This document shows positions 1-7,501 of a DNA stretch of 64,000 bases, one piece after another. The DNA is from VFBF01 sp033764865. Lineage in GTDB: Bacteria; Pseudomonadota; Alphaproteobacteria; Caulobacterales; Aquidulcibacteraceae. The stretch spans positions 68,033 to 132,032 of the forward strand of contig JANRIM010000111.1 in the NCBI GenBank assembly GCA_033764865.1, in the 5' to 3' direction. A program made the translations under genes and the position numbers. Each line of letters begins with the position of its first letter. Position 1 is the stretch's first letter. Under the pieces are notes generated by a model. That model worked only from the letters and a program-made list of their open reading frames with translations, did not search any database and was not told where the DNA came from.

Positions 1-3000
1 TTCACGCAGCTGCCGTTGCGTGAGCTGCCGGACGTGGACAGGCCGGTGGTCAGCGTGGACGTGAACTACCGCGGCTCCTCCGCGCAGGTGGTGGAGACGA
101 CCGTCGTCCGCGTCATCGAGGACCAGCTTTCTGGCATCGAAGGCATCGACGCCATCAACTCCACAAGCCGCGACGGCCGCGGCAGCATCAACATCGAGTT
201 CGACCTCTCGCGCGACCTGGAAGACGCCGCCAACGACGTGCGCAACGCCATCGACCGCGCGCGGGGTCAGTTGCCGACCGATATCGACCCGCCGGTCGTG
301 TCCAAGCAGGACGCCGACGCCGACCCGATCATCTGGATCAACCTGCAATCCACCAACCTCGACCTCGTGGGTCTCACGGACTACGCGGAACGGAACATCG
401 TCGATCGCCTGAGCACCTTGCCGGGGGTCGCCAGCGTCCGGATCGGCGGGTCGCAGCGCAAGGCCTTGCGGATCTGGCTGGACGCCGATGCGCTCGCAGC
501 GCGCGCGCTGACCGTGGCGGACGTGGAAAACGCGCTGCGCAGCCAGAACATCGAAACCCCCGCCGGCTACGTCGAGAGCAACGAGCGGCTTTACAACGTC
601 CGGACCGACCGCATCTTCAACTCGCCGGAAGATTTCGAGCGCATGGCGATTGGCGGCGCAGCGGACGGCGTGCAGGTCCGGCTCGGCGACGTGGCGCGCG
701 TGGAGATTGCGCCGGAAGAAACCCGTCGGATGTTCCGGGGCAACGGCCAGAACCAGATCGGGCTCGGCGTCGTCCGTCAATCCAAATCCAACGCCCTGGA
801 GGTCGCCAACGGGGTTCGCCGTGAGATCGAGGCGATCAGCCCGAACCTGCCGGCGGGCACAAGCGCTGTCGTAGCGTTCGACTCCACGGTGTTCATCGCC
901 AAGGCGATCGAGAAGGTGTGGGAGACGCTCGCCGAGGCCGTCTTTCTCGTCGTGCTGGTTATCGTGTTGTTCCTCGGATCGTTCCGCGCGGCGGCAATTC
1001 CCGCCGCCGTGATCCCGGTTTGCCTGGTCGGCGCGTTTGCCCTGCTGGCGGGGTTTGGCTTCTCCATCAACCTGCTCACGCTTCTCGCGCTCGTGCTGTC
1101 CATCGGCCTCGTCGTGGACGATTCCATCGTCGTGCTGGAGAACATTCAGCGTCGCATGGACCAGTACCGGGAGCCTCCCGCGGTCGCCGCGATGCGTGGC
1201 ACGCGGCAGGTGTTTTTCGCCGTCGTCGCGACATCGGCAGTGCTCGTTGCGGTGTTTGCGCCGCTCCTGTTTGTGGGCGGGTACGTGGGCCGGCTCTTCA
1301 TCGAACTGGCCGTGACGGTCGCCGGCGTGGTGGTGATCTCGATGATCGCCTCTCTCACGCTTACGCCGATGATGTGCTCGAAGCTCCTCAAGCCCGTGGA
1401 GAACGAAAGCCGCTTCGTGCGCGTCGTCAACCGGACGCTCGACGGGCTTCGCCGCAGCTACCGGGCCTCGCTGGACGTAGCGCTGCAGGCCAAGCCTGTG
1501 GTCTTCGCGCTGTTTGGCGTCGTCCTCGTGGGCGGTTGGTTCCTCATGCAGCAACTGCCGTCCGAACTGACCCGCCCGGAGGATCGCGGCAATCTGCTGA
1601 TCAACGTGCAGACGCCCGAGGGGTCCGGATACGAGTACACCAAGCGCATCATGGACGATGTGGAGCGCACGCTGCTGACGTACGTGGAGAGCGGTGAAGC
1701 GACCCGCGTCCTCGTGGTGTCGCCCGGCTTCGGCGACCAGGGCGCGAACCGGTTCAATTCCGGCTTTTCGCGGGTCTTCCTTGCGGACTGGAGCGATCGG
1801 GCGCGCAGCGGCGACGAGATCATCGGCGAGATGAACCGCAAGCTTGGGGAAATTCCCGGCGCCGTCGTGCGGGTGTCGATGCAGAACCCGCTCGCAGGCG
1901 GCGGCGGCGGTGGCGCCAACGACGTTTCCATCGTCCTGGGCGGCCAGGACTACGCGGAGTTGGCCGATGTCGCCGACAGGACGGTGGCGCGCCTTCGCGA
2001 CAATCCCAACATCATCCGGCCGCGGATGAACTACGAACCTACCAACCCGCGCGCCATCGTGGACATTGATCGCGAGCGCGCGGCTGCACTTGGCGTCTCC
2101 GTGCAGCAGATTGGCCGGACGTTGGAGGCCACGATGGGCGCGCGCCGGGTGAACACCATCACGGACCGGGGCCGTGAGTACTATGTGTTCCTGCAGGCGG
2201 AGCGCGACGAGCGGTCCGAGCTGACGGACCTGACCAACAAGTACGTCCGCTCCGAGACGACGGGCGCGTTGGTTCCGCTATCCGCGGTCGCCACTTTCAA
2301 GACTGTGGGCGAGACCGGTGAACGGCGTCGGCTCGATCGACTCGCGGCCGTGACGATCGCGGCTACCCTGGGCCCGGGATACGCCATCGGGGATGCGCTG
2401 GAAGCCATGGAGTCGGCGGCGCGGGCGGAAATCGGCGCCCAGAACATCACTATCGGTTATCAAGGCGCCGCCAAGCAGTTCCGGGACTCCACGGGCGCCA
2501 TCGTGTTCGCCTTCGCGTTCGCCCTGCTGATCGTTTTCCTTGTGCTGGCGGCTCAGTTCGAGAGTTTCGTGCACCCGCTGGTGATCATGCTGACGGTCCC
2601 GCTCGCCGTCGCGGGCGGGGTGTTCGGGCTGTTCCTGTTCGACAACTCGTTCAACATCTACAGCCAGATCGGGTTGATCATTCTGATTGCGCTGGCGGCG
2701 AAGAACGGCATCCTCATCGTGGAGTTCGCAAACCAGCTGCGCGACGAAGGCCGCTCCATCCGCGAGGCGGTTCTGGAGGCTTCCGACCTTCGCCTGCGCC
2801 CGATCCTCATGACGTCCATCGCCACGGTGATCGGCGCAGTCCCGCTCATGATCGCTTCCGGCGCAGGGGCGGAGTCCCGCCAGACCATCGGCGTTGTCAT
2901 CGTGTTCGGCGTCACAGTCGCCACGATGCTCACGCTGTTCGTTGTACCCGTCTTTTACGATCTGCTTGCCCGCTTCACGCGCTCGCCTGAGGCGGTGGCG

Positions 3001-3057
3001 CGCGACATTGAACGGTACGAGAGCGAGGAGGCGGCGGCGCTCAAGCCCGCAGAGTAG
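1..3057 (+). CDS. RND-family efflux transporter permease (AcrB/MexF-like), 5' end outside the window
   Basis: Inner-membrane, proton-driven permease that would work with a periplasmic adaptor and an outer-membrane channel to export drugs or other small molecules. The frame is open from base 1, so the true start lies upstream; about 1018 residues are visible against a usual 1020-1050, so only the first part of TM1 is missing. The visible start (FTQLPLRELPDVD) matches the region just after TM1, where these pumps carry a conserved REhPDV-type motif. The TM4 pair Asp373-Asp374 (counted from base 1, in LVVDDSIVVLEN) is the proton-relay signature of drug-type RND pumps. Two repeated periplasmic and TM halves are present, the second ending near residue 995. 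The adaptor gene is probably just upstream and unseen. Substrate cannot be read from the sequence. Confidence 0.93.
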   Translation, partial: FTQLPLRELPDVDRPVVSVDVNYRGSSAQVVETTVVRVIEDQLSGIEGIDAINSTSRDGRGSINIEFDLSRDLEDAANDVRNAIDRARGQLPTDIDPPVVSKQDADADPIIWINLQSTNLDLVGLTDYAERNIVDRLSTLPGVASVRIGGSQRKALRIWLDADALAARALTVADVENALRSQNIETPAGYVESNERLYNVRTDRIFNSPEDFERMAIGGAADGVQVRLGDVARVEIAPEETRRMFRGNGQNQIGLGVVRQSKSNALEVANGVRREIEAISPNLPAGTSAVVAFDSTVFIAKAIEKVWETLAEAVFLVVLVIVLFLGSFRAAAIPAAVIPVCLVGAFALLAGFGFSINLLTLLALVLSIGLVVDDSIVVLENIQRRMDQYREPPAVAAMRGTRQVFFAVVATSAVLVAVFAPLLFVGGYVGRLFIELAVTVAGVVVISMIASLTLTPMMCSKLLKPVENESRFVRVVNRTLDGLRRSYRASLDVALQAKPVVFALFGVVLVGGWFLMQQLPSELTRPEDRGNLLINVQTPEGSGYEYTKRIMDDVERTLLTYVESGEATRVLVVSPGFGDQGANRFNSGFSRVFLADWSDRARSGDEIIGEMNRKLGEIPGAVVRVSMQNPLAGGGGGGANDVSIVLGGQDYAELADVADRTVARLRDNPNIIRPRMNYEPTNPRAIVDIDRERAAALGVSVQQIGRTLEATMGARRVNTITDRGREYYVFLQAERDERSELTDLTNKYVRSETTGALVPLSAVATFKTVGETGERRRLDRLAAVTIAATLGPGYAIGDALEAMESAARAEIGAQNITIGYQGAAKQFRDSTGAIVFAFAFALLIVFLVLAAQFESFVHPLVIMLTVPLAVAGGVFGLFLFDNSFNIYSQIGLIILIALAAKNGILIVEFANQLRDEGRSIREAVLEASDLRLRPILMTSIATVIGAVPLMIASGAGAESRQTIGVVIVFGVTVATMLTLFVVPVFYDLLARFTRSPEAVARDIERYESEEAAALKPAE

Positions 3058-3060
3058 CCG

Positions 3061-3546
3061 CTAGTCCGCCGTCGCCACCGCGAGGTAGGCGATGAGGTCG
3101 CGGCGGTCCTCCGGCGCGCGGATGCCCGGGAAGATCATGCTGCTCTGGGGCACAAGGTCGCGGGGGTTGGCGATCCAGGCGTCCAGCGTGGCGGGGTCCC
3201 AGACAATGGCGGAAGCCCTCAGCTCCGGCGTGAAGCCGGGGTACCCCGCCGCTTGGCCCGCCGTTCTGCCGATCACGCCATGGAGGCCGGGGCCTACGCC
3301 GCCCTTGCCGCCAGGCGACACCGTGTGACATGCGCTGCACTGGCTGAAGAGGCGGCGGCCATTCTCGTAGTCGCCCCGGTCGTACGGAGCGGGCAGCGCC
3401 CCGATGCGGTCGGCGATCGTCGATGGATGATGCGCCGTGGTCTCCGATGCTTTGGGATGTCCCGTGCTCGCCGGCGCCCCACGCTCCGGCTCCCCGCTAC
3501 AGGCCCAGATGCAAAGGGCGGCGAGCATGGCTGACACACGTTGCAT
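3061..3546 (-). CDS. Exported class I c-type cytochrome
   Basis: Small electron carrier predicted to act in the periplasm, 161 residues. One haem-binding CSACH motif lies at residues 70-74, followed by GPGLHGVIGR, the usual stretch after the haem site in class I cytochromes c. Met137 in SMIFPG is the likely sixth ligand. The N-terminus is hydrophobic and ends in IWAC at residues 13-16, which could be a weak lipobox and tether the protein to the membrane; the Trp at -2 is atypical. A Pro/Thr/Ser-rich linker of about 35 residues separates it from the haem domain. It converges with the RND gene, with 3 bases between the stops, and is divergent from the mprF-like gene. The redox partner is unknown. 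Confidence 0.85.
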   Translation of the reverse strand: MQRVSAMLAALCIWACSGEPERGAPASTGHPKASETTAHHPSTIADRIGALPAPYDRGDYENGRRLFSQCSACHTVSPGGKGGVGPGLHGVIGRTAGQAAGYPGFTPELRASAIVWDPATLDAWIANPRDLVPQSSMIFPGIRAPEDRRDLIAYLAVATAD

Positions 3547-3638
3547 ATATGGGTCTCCGCGTCATGGGCACTTGCGCATGCCGGCGGACACGATCAAGGC
3601 GATCCGCACACGTGCGCGGACGCGACGCGGGAGCAGGG

Positions 3639-5282
3639 ATGAACGCGGGACTGGCGAAGGCGACAGGCGGATCGACGGCGCGGAACGTCTTCGACGCGCT
3701 GTTCCACCGCGCGCCGATCATCGCGGCGACGGCCGCGTTCTTGTTCGGAGCTGCGGCGTTGCTCGCCGCGGTGGTGTCGGTGACGCCGGCGATTCCAGGC
3801 CTTGGCCCGATCGAGGCGATCGCAGACGAGTGGCCGGCGTTCGCCGAGAGCATCGCCGGAGTGGTGCTCATGGCGTTGGCGATGGGGCTGCGACGGCGCC
3901 TCGACACGGCGTGGGCGGGCGCCACGGCGTTGCTGGGGTTCATCGCGGCGTACGCATTCCTGCGTCACGAGCATCCTTTGGCGGGCGCTGTCTGCCTCGC
4001 CGGATGCGGCCTTCTTTTCGTGTCGCGCCGTGCCTTCTACCGGCATGCCGGGCTCAGCGCCCTGGTGCCGTCACGGCCTCTGTATCTTGCGATCGCGGCG
4101 GCGATAACGTGCGCGGCCATGGGCGCCATCCTGTGGGCTGCGGAGCGGCAGGGGTTTGCTGAGGCGCCGTGGTGGACCCTGTTCACCGATGGGCACATCG
4201 GGCGCGCCGGGCGGGTGGCGGCGGCGGCGGCGGTGGGGCTCCTGGCGATCCTGGTGTGGTCGGCCATCGTGGCGCCAGCGCGGCGCAATCCGCCGGCGCC
4301 GGGTCCCGAAGAGTTGGCGCGCTTCGACGGGCTCATCGCCGCCGGCGAGGCCGTCCGGGCTGAAGCGCAATTGGCGTTCCTTGGGGACAAGAGCTTCGTA
4401 TTCGCGCCGGATGGATCCGCCGCCGTCATGGCCGCGCGCGCCGGTGCAAGCCTGGCCGCCATGGGAGCGCCCGTTGGACGCCGGTCCAGTTGGCCTGCCG
4501 CCCTTGGGCGGTTCCGCGAGGAAGCCGAGCGCCTAGGCCTTCGGCCCGTCGTCTACGCCGCTCCGCCCGACCTTCTCCCGGATCTGCTCGATCTTGGCTT
4601 CCGGATGGAGAAGATCGGGGAGAACGCCGTCGTCAATCTCAAGACGTTCACGATGGTGGGCACGCGGCGGCAACTTCTGCGCTCTGCGCGCCGCAAACTC
4701 GCCGAGCGCGAAGGGGCCACGCTCGAAATTGAGCCCGCCGGCGCCCCGGCGACGGTGATCGAGCCGTTGCGGCCTGTCTCCGACGCATGGCTTGCGATGC
4801 ACAAAAGCACCGAGAAGAGCTTTTCGCTCGGACGCTTCGAACCCGCTTTCATGGCGCGAGGGCCCGTTGCAGTCGTTCGCCAGCGCGGTCGGCCGATCGC
4901 GTTCGCGACGCTGTGGACGACGCCCGACAGGGCATGGGCCGCCATCGACCTCATGCGCTACGACCCCGCTTCGGCGCCGCACGGAACGATGGATTTCCTC
5001 ATCACGGAGTGCCTTCTGTGGGCCCAGAAGGCGGGCTTTGAACGGTTCGACCTTGGAATGGCGCCGCTGTCGGGCCTCGCGGAGGAGCCCAACGCGCCGT
5101 TGTTCGCCAAGCTAGGGCGCTTGGTCTACGAGCAGGGCGGGGCCTTCTACAACTTCGACGGCCTGCGCAAGTTCAAGGAGAAGTTCGATCCCGAGTGGGA
5201 GCCGCGCTACCTCGCCGCCCCGGGCGCTTGGTCGCTGCCGATCGTGCTCGCCGAAATCGCCCTCCTGACGTCGCGTCCCTGA
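3639..5282 (+). CDS. Compact MprF/LpiA-like phosphatidylglycerol lysyltransferase
   Basis: Predicted to transfer an amino acid, usually lysine, from aminoacyl-tRNA to phosphatidylglycerol, lowering surface charge. The ATG at 3639 gives 547 residues; the frame is open further upstream but that part runs through the divergent cytochrome promoter region, and GGAGCAGGG precedes this ATG. Residues about 20-215 hold roughly six membrane segments. The C-terminal half is the cytosolic catalytic domain (DUF2156), with the family motifs EKSFSLGRF, DLMRYDP, GTMDFL, LGMAPLSGL, YNFDGLRKFKEKFDP and WEPRYLA. Full MprF proteins are about 840-870 residues with 14 membrane segments, so much of the flippase region is absent. 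No acvB partner gene is adjacent, unlike rhizobial lpiA-acvB. Confidence 0.88.
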   Translation: MNAGLAKATGGSTARNVFDALFHRAPIIAATAAFLFGAAALLAAVVSVTPAIPGLGPIEAIADEWPAFAESIAGVVLMALAMGLRRRLDTAWAGATALLGFIAAYAFLRHEHPLAGAVCLAGCGLLFVSRRAFYRHAGLSALVPSRPLYLAIAAAITCAAMGAILWAAERQGFAEAPWWTLFTDGHIGRAGRVAAAAAVGLLAILVWSAIVAPARRNPPAPGPEELARFDGLIAAGEAVRAEAQLAFLGDKSFVFAPDGSAAVMAARAGASLAAMGAPVGRRSSWPAALGRFREEAERLGLRPVVYAAPPDLLPDLLDLGFRMEKIGENAVVNLKTFTMVGTRRQLLRSARRKLAEREGATLEIEPAGAPATVIEPLRPVSDAWLAMHKSTEKSFSLGRFEPAFMARGPVAVVRQRGRPIAFATLWTTPDRAWAAIDLMRYDPASAPHGTMDFLITECLLWAQKAGFERFDLGMAPLSGLAEEPNAPLFAKLGRLVYEQGGAFYNFDGLRKFKEKFDPEWEPRYLAAPGAWSLPIVLAEIALLTSRP

Positions 5283-5290
5283 GTCGCACG

Positions 5291-5950
5291 TCAGGGCGGC
5301 GCGAAGGCCCACTGCCGCGCCTTCGTCAGCACGTCCTCGAACATCGCGGCCGTCAGGCGACGGGTCTGGGTGTTGTAACGGCTGCAATGGTAGCTGGAGA
5401 ACATGCGCACGGGTCCTCCGAGAGAGGTTTCGACGCCGTGGCCGAAGCGGGCCGCCGACGGCTTCAGGCCATGGACGCGCAATACTGAGTCATGGGCGAT
5501 GGCGCCGAGCGCCACCACGGCGCGCAAGTGGCGGAGCGTTGCGATCCGCGCCGCCAGATACGGACGGCACGTGGCGATCTCGGCGGGCGTGGGCTTGTTT
5601 TCCGGCGGTGCGCACCGGACGGCGTTGGTGATCATGGCGCCGACCAGCGACAGTCCGTCTTCGGGGTCAGCCGCATACACGCCCCGCGCAAGACCGAGCT
5701 TAAGGAGCGTTCCGTAGAGGAGATCCCCGGCGTAATCGCCGGTGAACGGACGCCCCGTCCGGTTGGCGCCGGTCCGTCCCGGCGCGAGACCGACGACGAG
5801 CAACCGTGCGTCTGCGGGGCCGAAAGAGGGGGCGGGGCCATTGTACCAGGCCGGTTCCCGTGCGGCGTTCTCGGCGCGATACGCCGTCAGCCTTGGGCAG
5901 AGGGGGCAATCGCGCGGCGCCTCGGGATCCGTTGTCGACGCTGGGGTCAC
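5291..5950 (-). CDS. Type 5 uracil-DNA glycosylase (UdgB-like)
   Basis: Base-excision repair enzyme that removes uracil, and in this family often hypoxanthine or xanthine, from DNA. It has 219 residues, the usual size. The family 5 motif GLAPGRTGANRTGRPFTGD lies at residues 54-72 and lacks the catalytic Asp/Asn found in families 1 and 4, as expected for UdgB. The second motif SSYHCSRYN carries His188. Cys15, Cys18, Cys113 and Cys128 fit the four [4Fe-4S] ligands. The start overlaps the end of the NYN gene by 4 bases, so the two are co-transcribed on the minus strand. Confidence 0.92.
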   Translation of the reverse strand: MTPASTTDPEAPRDCPLCPRLTAYRAENAAREPAWYNGPAPSFGPADARLLVVGLAPGRTGANRTGRPFTGDYAGDLLYGTLLKLGLARGVYAADPEDGLSLVGAMITNAVRCAPPENKPTPAEIATCRPYLAARIATLRHLRAVVALGAIAHDSVLRVHGLKPSAARFGHGVETSLGGPVRMFSSYHCSRYNTQTRRLTAAMFEDVLTKARQWAFAPP

Positions 5951-6546
5951 CGCGCCGCGTCCTCCCCGTCGTCATCATACCGGCCGGTCGTCGCCCGAGG
6001 GGGGCGGCCCAGCACGCCGACGAGATCGGACAGATCGAGGAAGGTGTCCGCCTGGCGTCGCAGGTCGTCGGACACCATGGGTGGGCTGGACCGCACGGTG
6101 GAAACGACGGTGACGCGGACGCCGCGGCGCTGGATCGCCGCGACAAGGGCGGTGAAGTCCCCGTCGCCGGAAAACAGGAGCGCATGATCGATGAAGGGGG
6201 CCAGTTCGAGCATGCCGACCGCAAGCTCGATGTCCATGTCGCCCTTGACGCGCCGGCGGCCAGATTGGTCGGTGTACTCCCGGGCGGGCTTGGTGATGAG
6301 CGCGTACCCGTTGTAGTCCAGCCAGTCGATCAGGGGCCGCAGCGGCGAAAACTCCTGATCCTCCAGCAGCGCGGTGTAATAGTTGGCGCGCACAAGGCGA
6401 CAGCGGCTGCGAAACTCGGCCAGAAGCTTCCTGTAGTCGATATCGAACTGGAGGGCGCGGGCGGCGGCGTAGAGATTGGCGCCATCGATGAACAGGGCGG
6501 TGCGGTCTTCGGGGTAGACGATCTGGTCGAGCAACTGGGTGGACAT
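5947..6546 (-). CDS. NYN (LabA-like PIN-fold) domain protein
   Basis: Predicted metal-dependent nuclease-fold protein of the LabA/DUF88 group, 199 residues. The NYN motifs are FIDGANLY with Asp21, KGDMDIEL with Asp103 and Asp105, and FSGDGDFTAL with Asp128 and Asp130; together they form the expected acidic pocket. The ATG at 6546 was chosen because the PIN fold starts only about 16 residues later; the frame stays open further upstream but that part lies opposite folK. It heads a two-gene unit with the uracil-DNA glycosylase. The acidic C-terminal tail after residue 175 is probably disordered. The RNA or DNA target is unknown. Confidence 0.85.
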   Translation of the reverse strand: MSTQLLDQIVYPEDRTALFIDGANLYAAARALQFDIDYRKLLAEFRSRCRLVRANYYTALLEDQEFSPLRPLIDWLDYNGYALITKPAREYTDQSGRRRVKGDMDIELAVGMLELAPFIDHALLFSGDGDFTALVAAIQRRGVRVTVVSTVRSSPPMVSDDLRRQADTFLDLSDLVGVLGRPPRATTGRYDDDGEDAAR

Positions 6547-7051
6547 GGGCGCTGATACATCCGTTGACGTGACTGAAAGCGGGCGGGCCTTGGTCGCGAT
6601 CGGCACCAACATGCCTTTCGAAGGACTCGCCGGTGAGGCGCTCGTGCTGGCTGCGTTGGCGCACCTTGAGCGGGAGGGATGCCAGGTCCTCCGCGTTTCG
6701 GCCTGCCGAACGACGACGGCGTGGCCCGACCCCGCCGACCCGCCGTTCACGAACGCCGTCGCTCTTTTGCACGTGGGGGCGATGGCCGCGCAAGACGTGC
6801 TGGCCGCGCTGCTTCGAACCGAGCGGGCGTTCGGACGCGTTCGCACGGGCCCGAACGCGCCCAGGACGCTGGACCTCGATCTCCTTGATCTGGACGGCCT
6901 GGTCATTGAGCGAGAGGGCCTCATTTTGCCGCACCCTCGCCTTCACGCGCGGCGGTTCGTGCTGGAGCCTTTAGGGGAGGTGGCTCCGGCCTGGCGGCTG
7001 CCGGGCGACGGGCGGTCCGCCGCCGACCTGCTCCTGGGGTTGCCGGATTGA
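6545..7051 (+). CDS. folK: 2-amino-4-hydroxy-6-hydroxymethyldihydropteridine pyrophosphokinase (HPPK)
   Basis: Folate pathway enzyme transferring pyrophosphate from ATP to 6-hydroxymethyl-7,8-dihydropterin. The fold starts at VAIGTN (usual AIGSN), followed by FTNAVALL, the signature APRTLDLDLLDLDG, and HPRLHARRFVLEPLGEVAP, all in family order. It has 168 residues from the ATG at 6545. That ATG shares bases with the divergent NYN start codon (cATG), leaving no space for a promoter; a GTG at 6569 would start the protein eight residues before VAIGTN and is a realistic alternative. It lies upstream of rpoZ, so a folK-rpoZ-rsh order is seen here. Confidence 0.88.
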   Translation: MGADTSVDVTESGRALVAIGTNMPFEGLAGEALVLAALAHLEREGCQVLRVSACRTTTAWPDPADPPFTNAVALLHVGAMAAQDVLAALLRTERAFGRVRTGPNAPRTLDLDLLDLDGLVIEREGLILPHPRLHARRFVLEPLGEVAPAWRLPGDGRSAADLLLGLPD

Positions 7052-7083
7052 AGCCCTTGGATGGCCCTGGAACGGTCCGTGCG

Positions 7084-7111
7084 TTGATCGGGCGGGCCTT
7101 GCGCGCTATGT
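7084..7111 (+). promoter_or_regulatory. Candidate sigma-70 promoter for rpoZ-rsh
   Basis: TTGATC at 7084-7089 and CTATGT at 7106-7111 are separated by 16 bases, close to the alphaproteobacterial TTGACA/CTATAT pattern. It lies in the 96-base gap between folK and rpoZ, about 35 bases before the rpoZ start. Pattern match only. Confidence 0.4.
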
Positions 7112-7147
7112 AGGAGGTTCGCTCTCCCTCCAGGCAGGAATGATCTC

Positions 7148-7498
7148 TTGGCTCGCGTCACCGTTGAAGACTGCGTCGACAAAGTCCCGAACCGGTTCTC
7201 GCTGGTTCTGCTCGCGGCGCACCGCGCCCGCGCGATCTCGTCCGGGGGCGCCCCGCTGGTGGACCGCGACCGGGACAAGGACCCCGTCGTGGCGCTCCGG
7301 GAAATCGCCGACGAGGCGGTCACGCCGCACGAGGTGCGCGAGAGCCTGATCACCCAGTTCCAGGAGGTCCAGCCTGCGGCGAAGGCCGAGGAGGAACAGG
7401 ACCTGCTGGCGCTCGCCGCTCCCGTCGAAACGAGCGAGGAAGAGGTCCTGAAGGCGCTGCAGCTTGAGGCCGAGGCGCAGCGCGACGAGCGGTACTGA
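7148..7498 (+). CDS. rpoZ: DNA-directed RNA polymerase omega subunit
   Basis: Small RNA polymerase subunit that helps assemble beta-prime and, with DksA, forms a ppGpp site in proteobacteria. It has 116 residues from a TTG start. MARVTVEDCVDKVPNRFSLVLLAAHRARAI fits the omega N-terminus (RVTVED, NRFxLV, AxxRARxI), followed by VALREIADE. The C-terminal tail from about residue 75 is acidic and poorly conserved in general. It sits three bases before the rsh stringent-response gene, the usual pairing. Confidence 0.96.
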   Translation: MARVTVEDCVDKVPNRFSLVLLAAHRARAISSGGAPLVDRDRDKDPVVALREIADEAVTPHEVRESLITQFQEVQPAAKAEEEQDLLALAAPVETSEEEVLKALQLEAEAQRDERY

Positions 7499-7501
7499 CC
7501 C

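Noticed and set aside
3423..3638. N-terminal extension of the mprF-like gene
   Set aside because: It lies over the divergent cytochrome start and has no conserved residues; the ATG at 3639 has a ribosome site.
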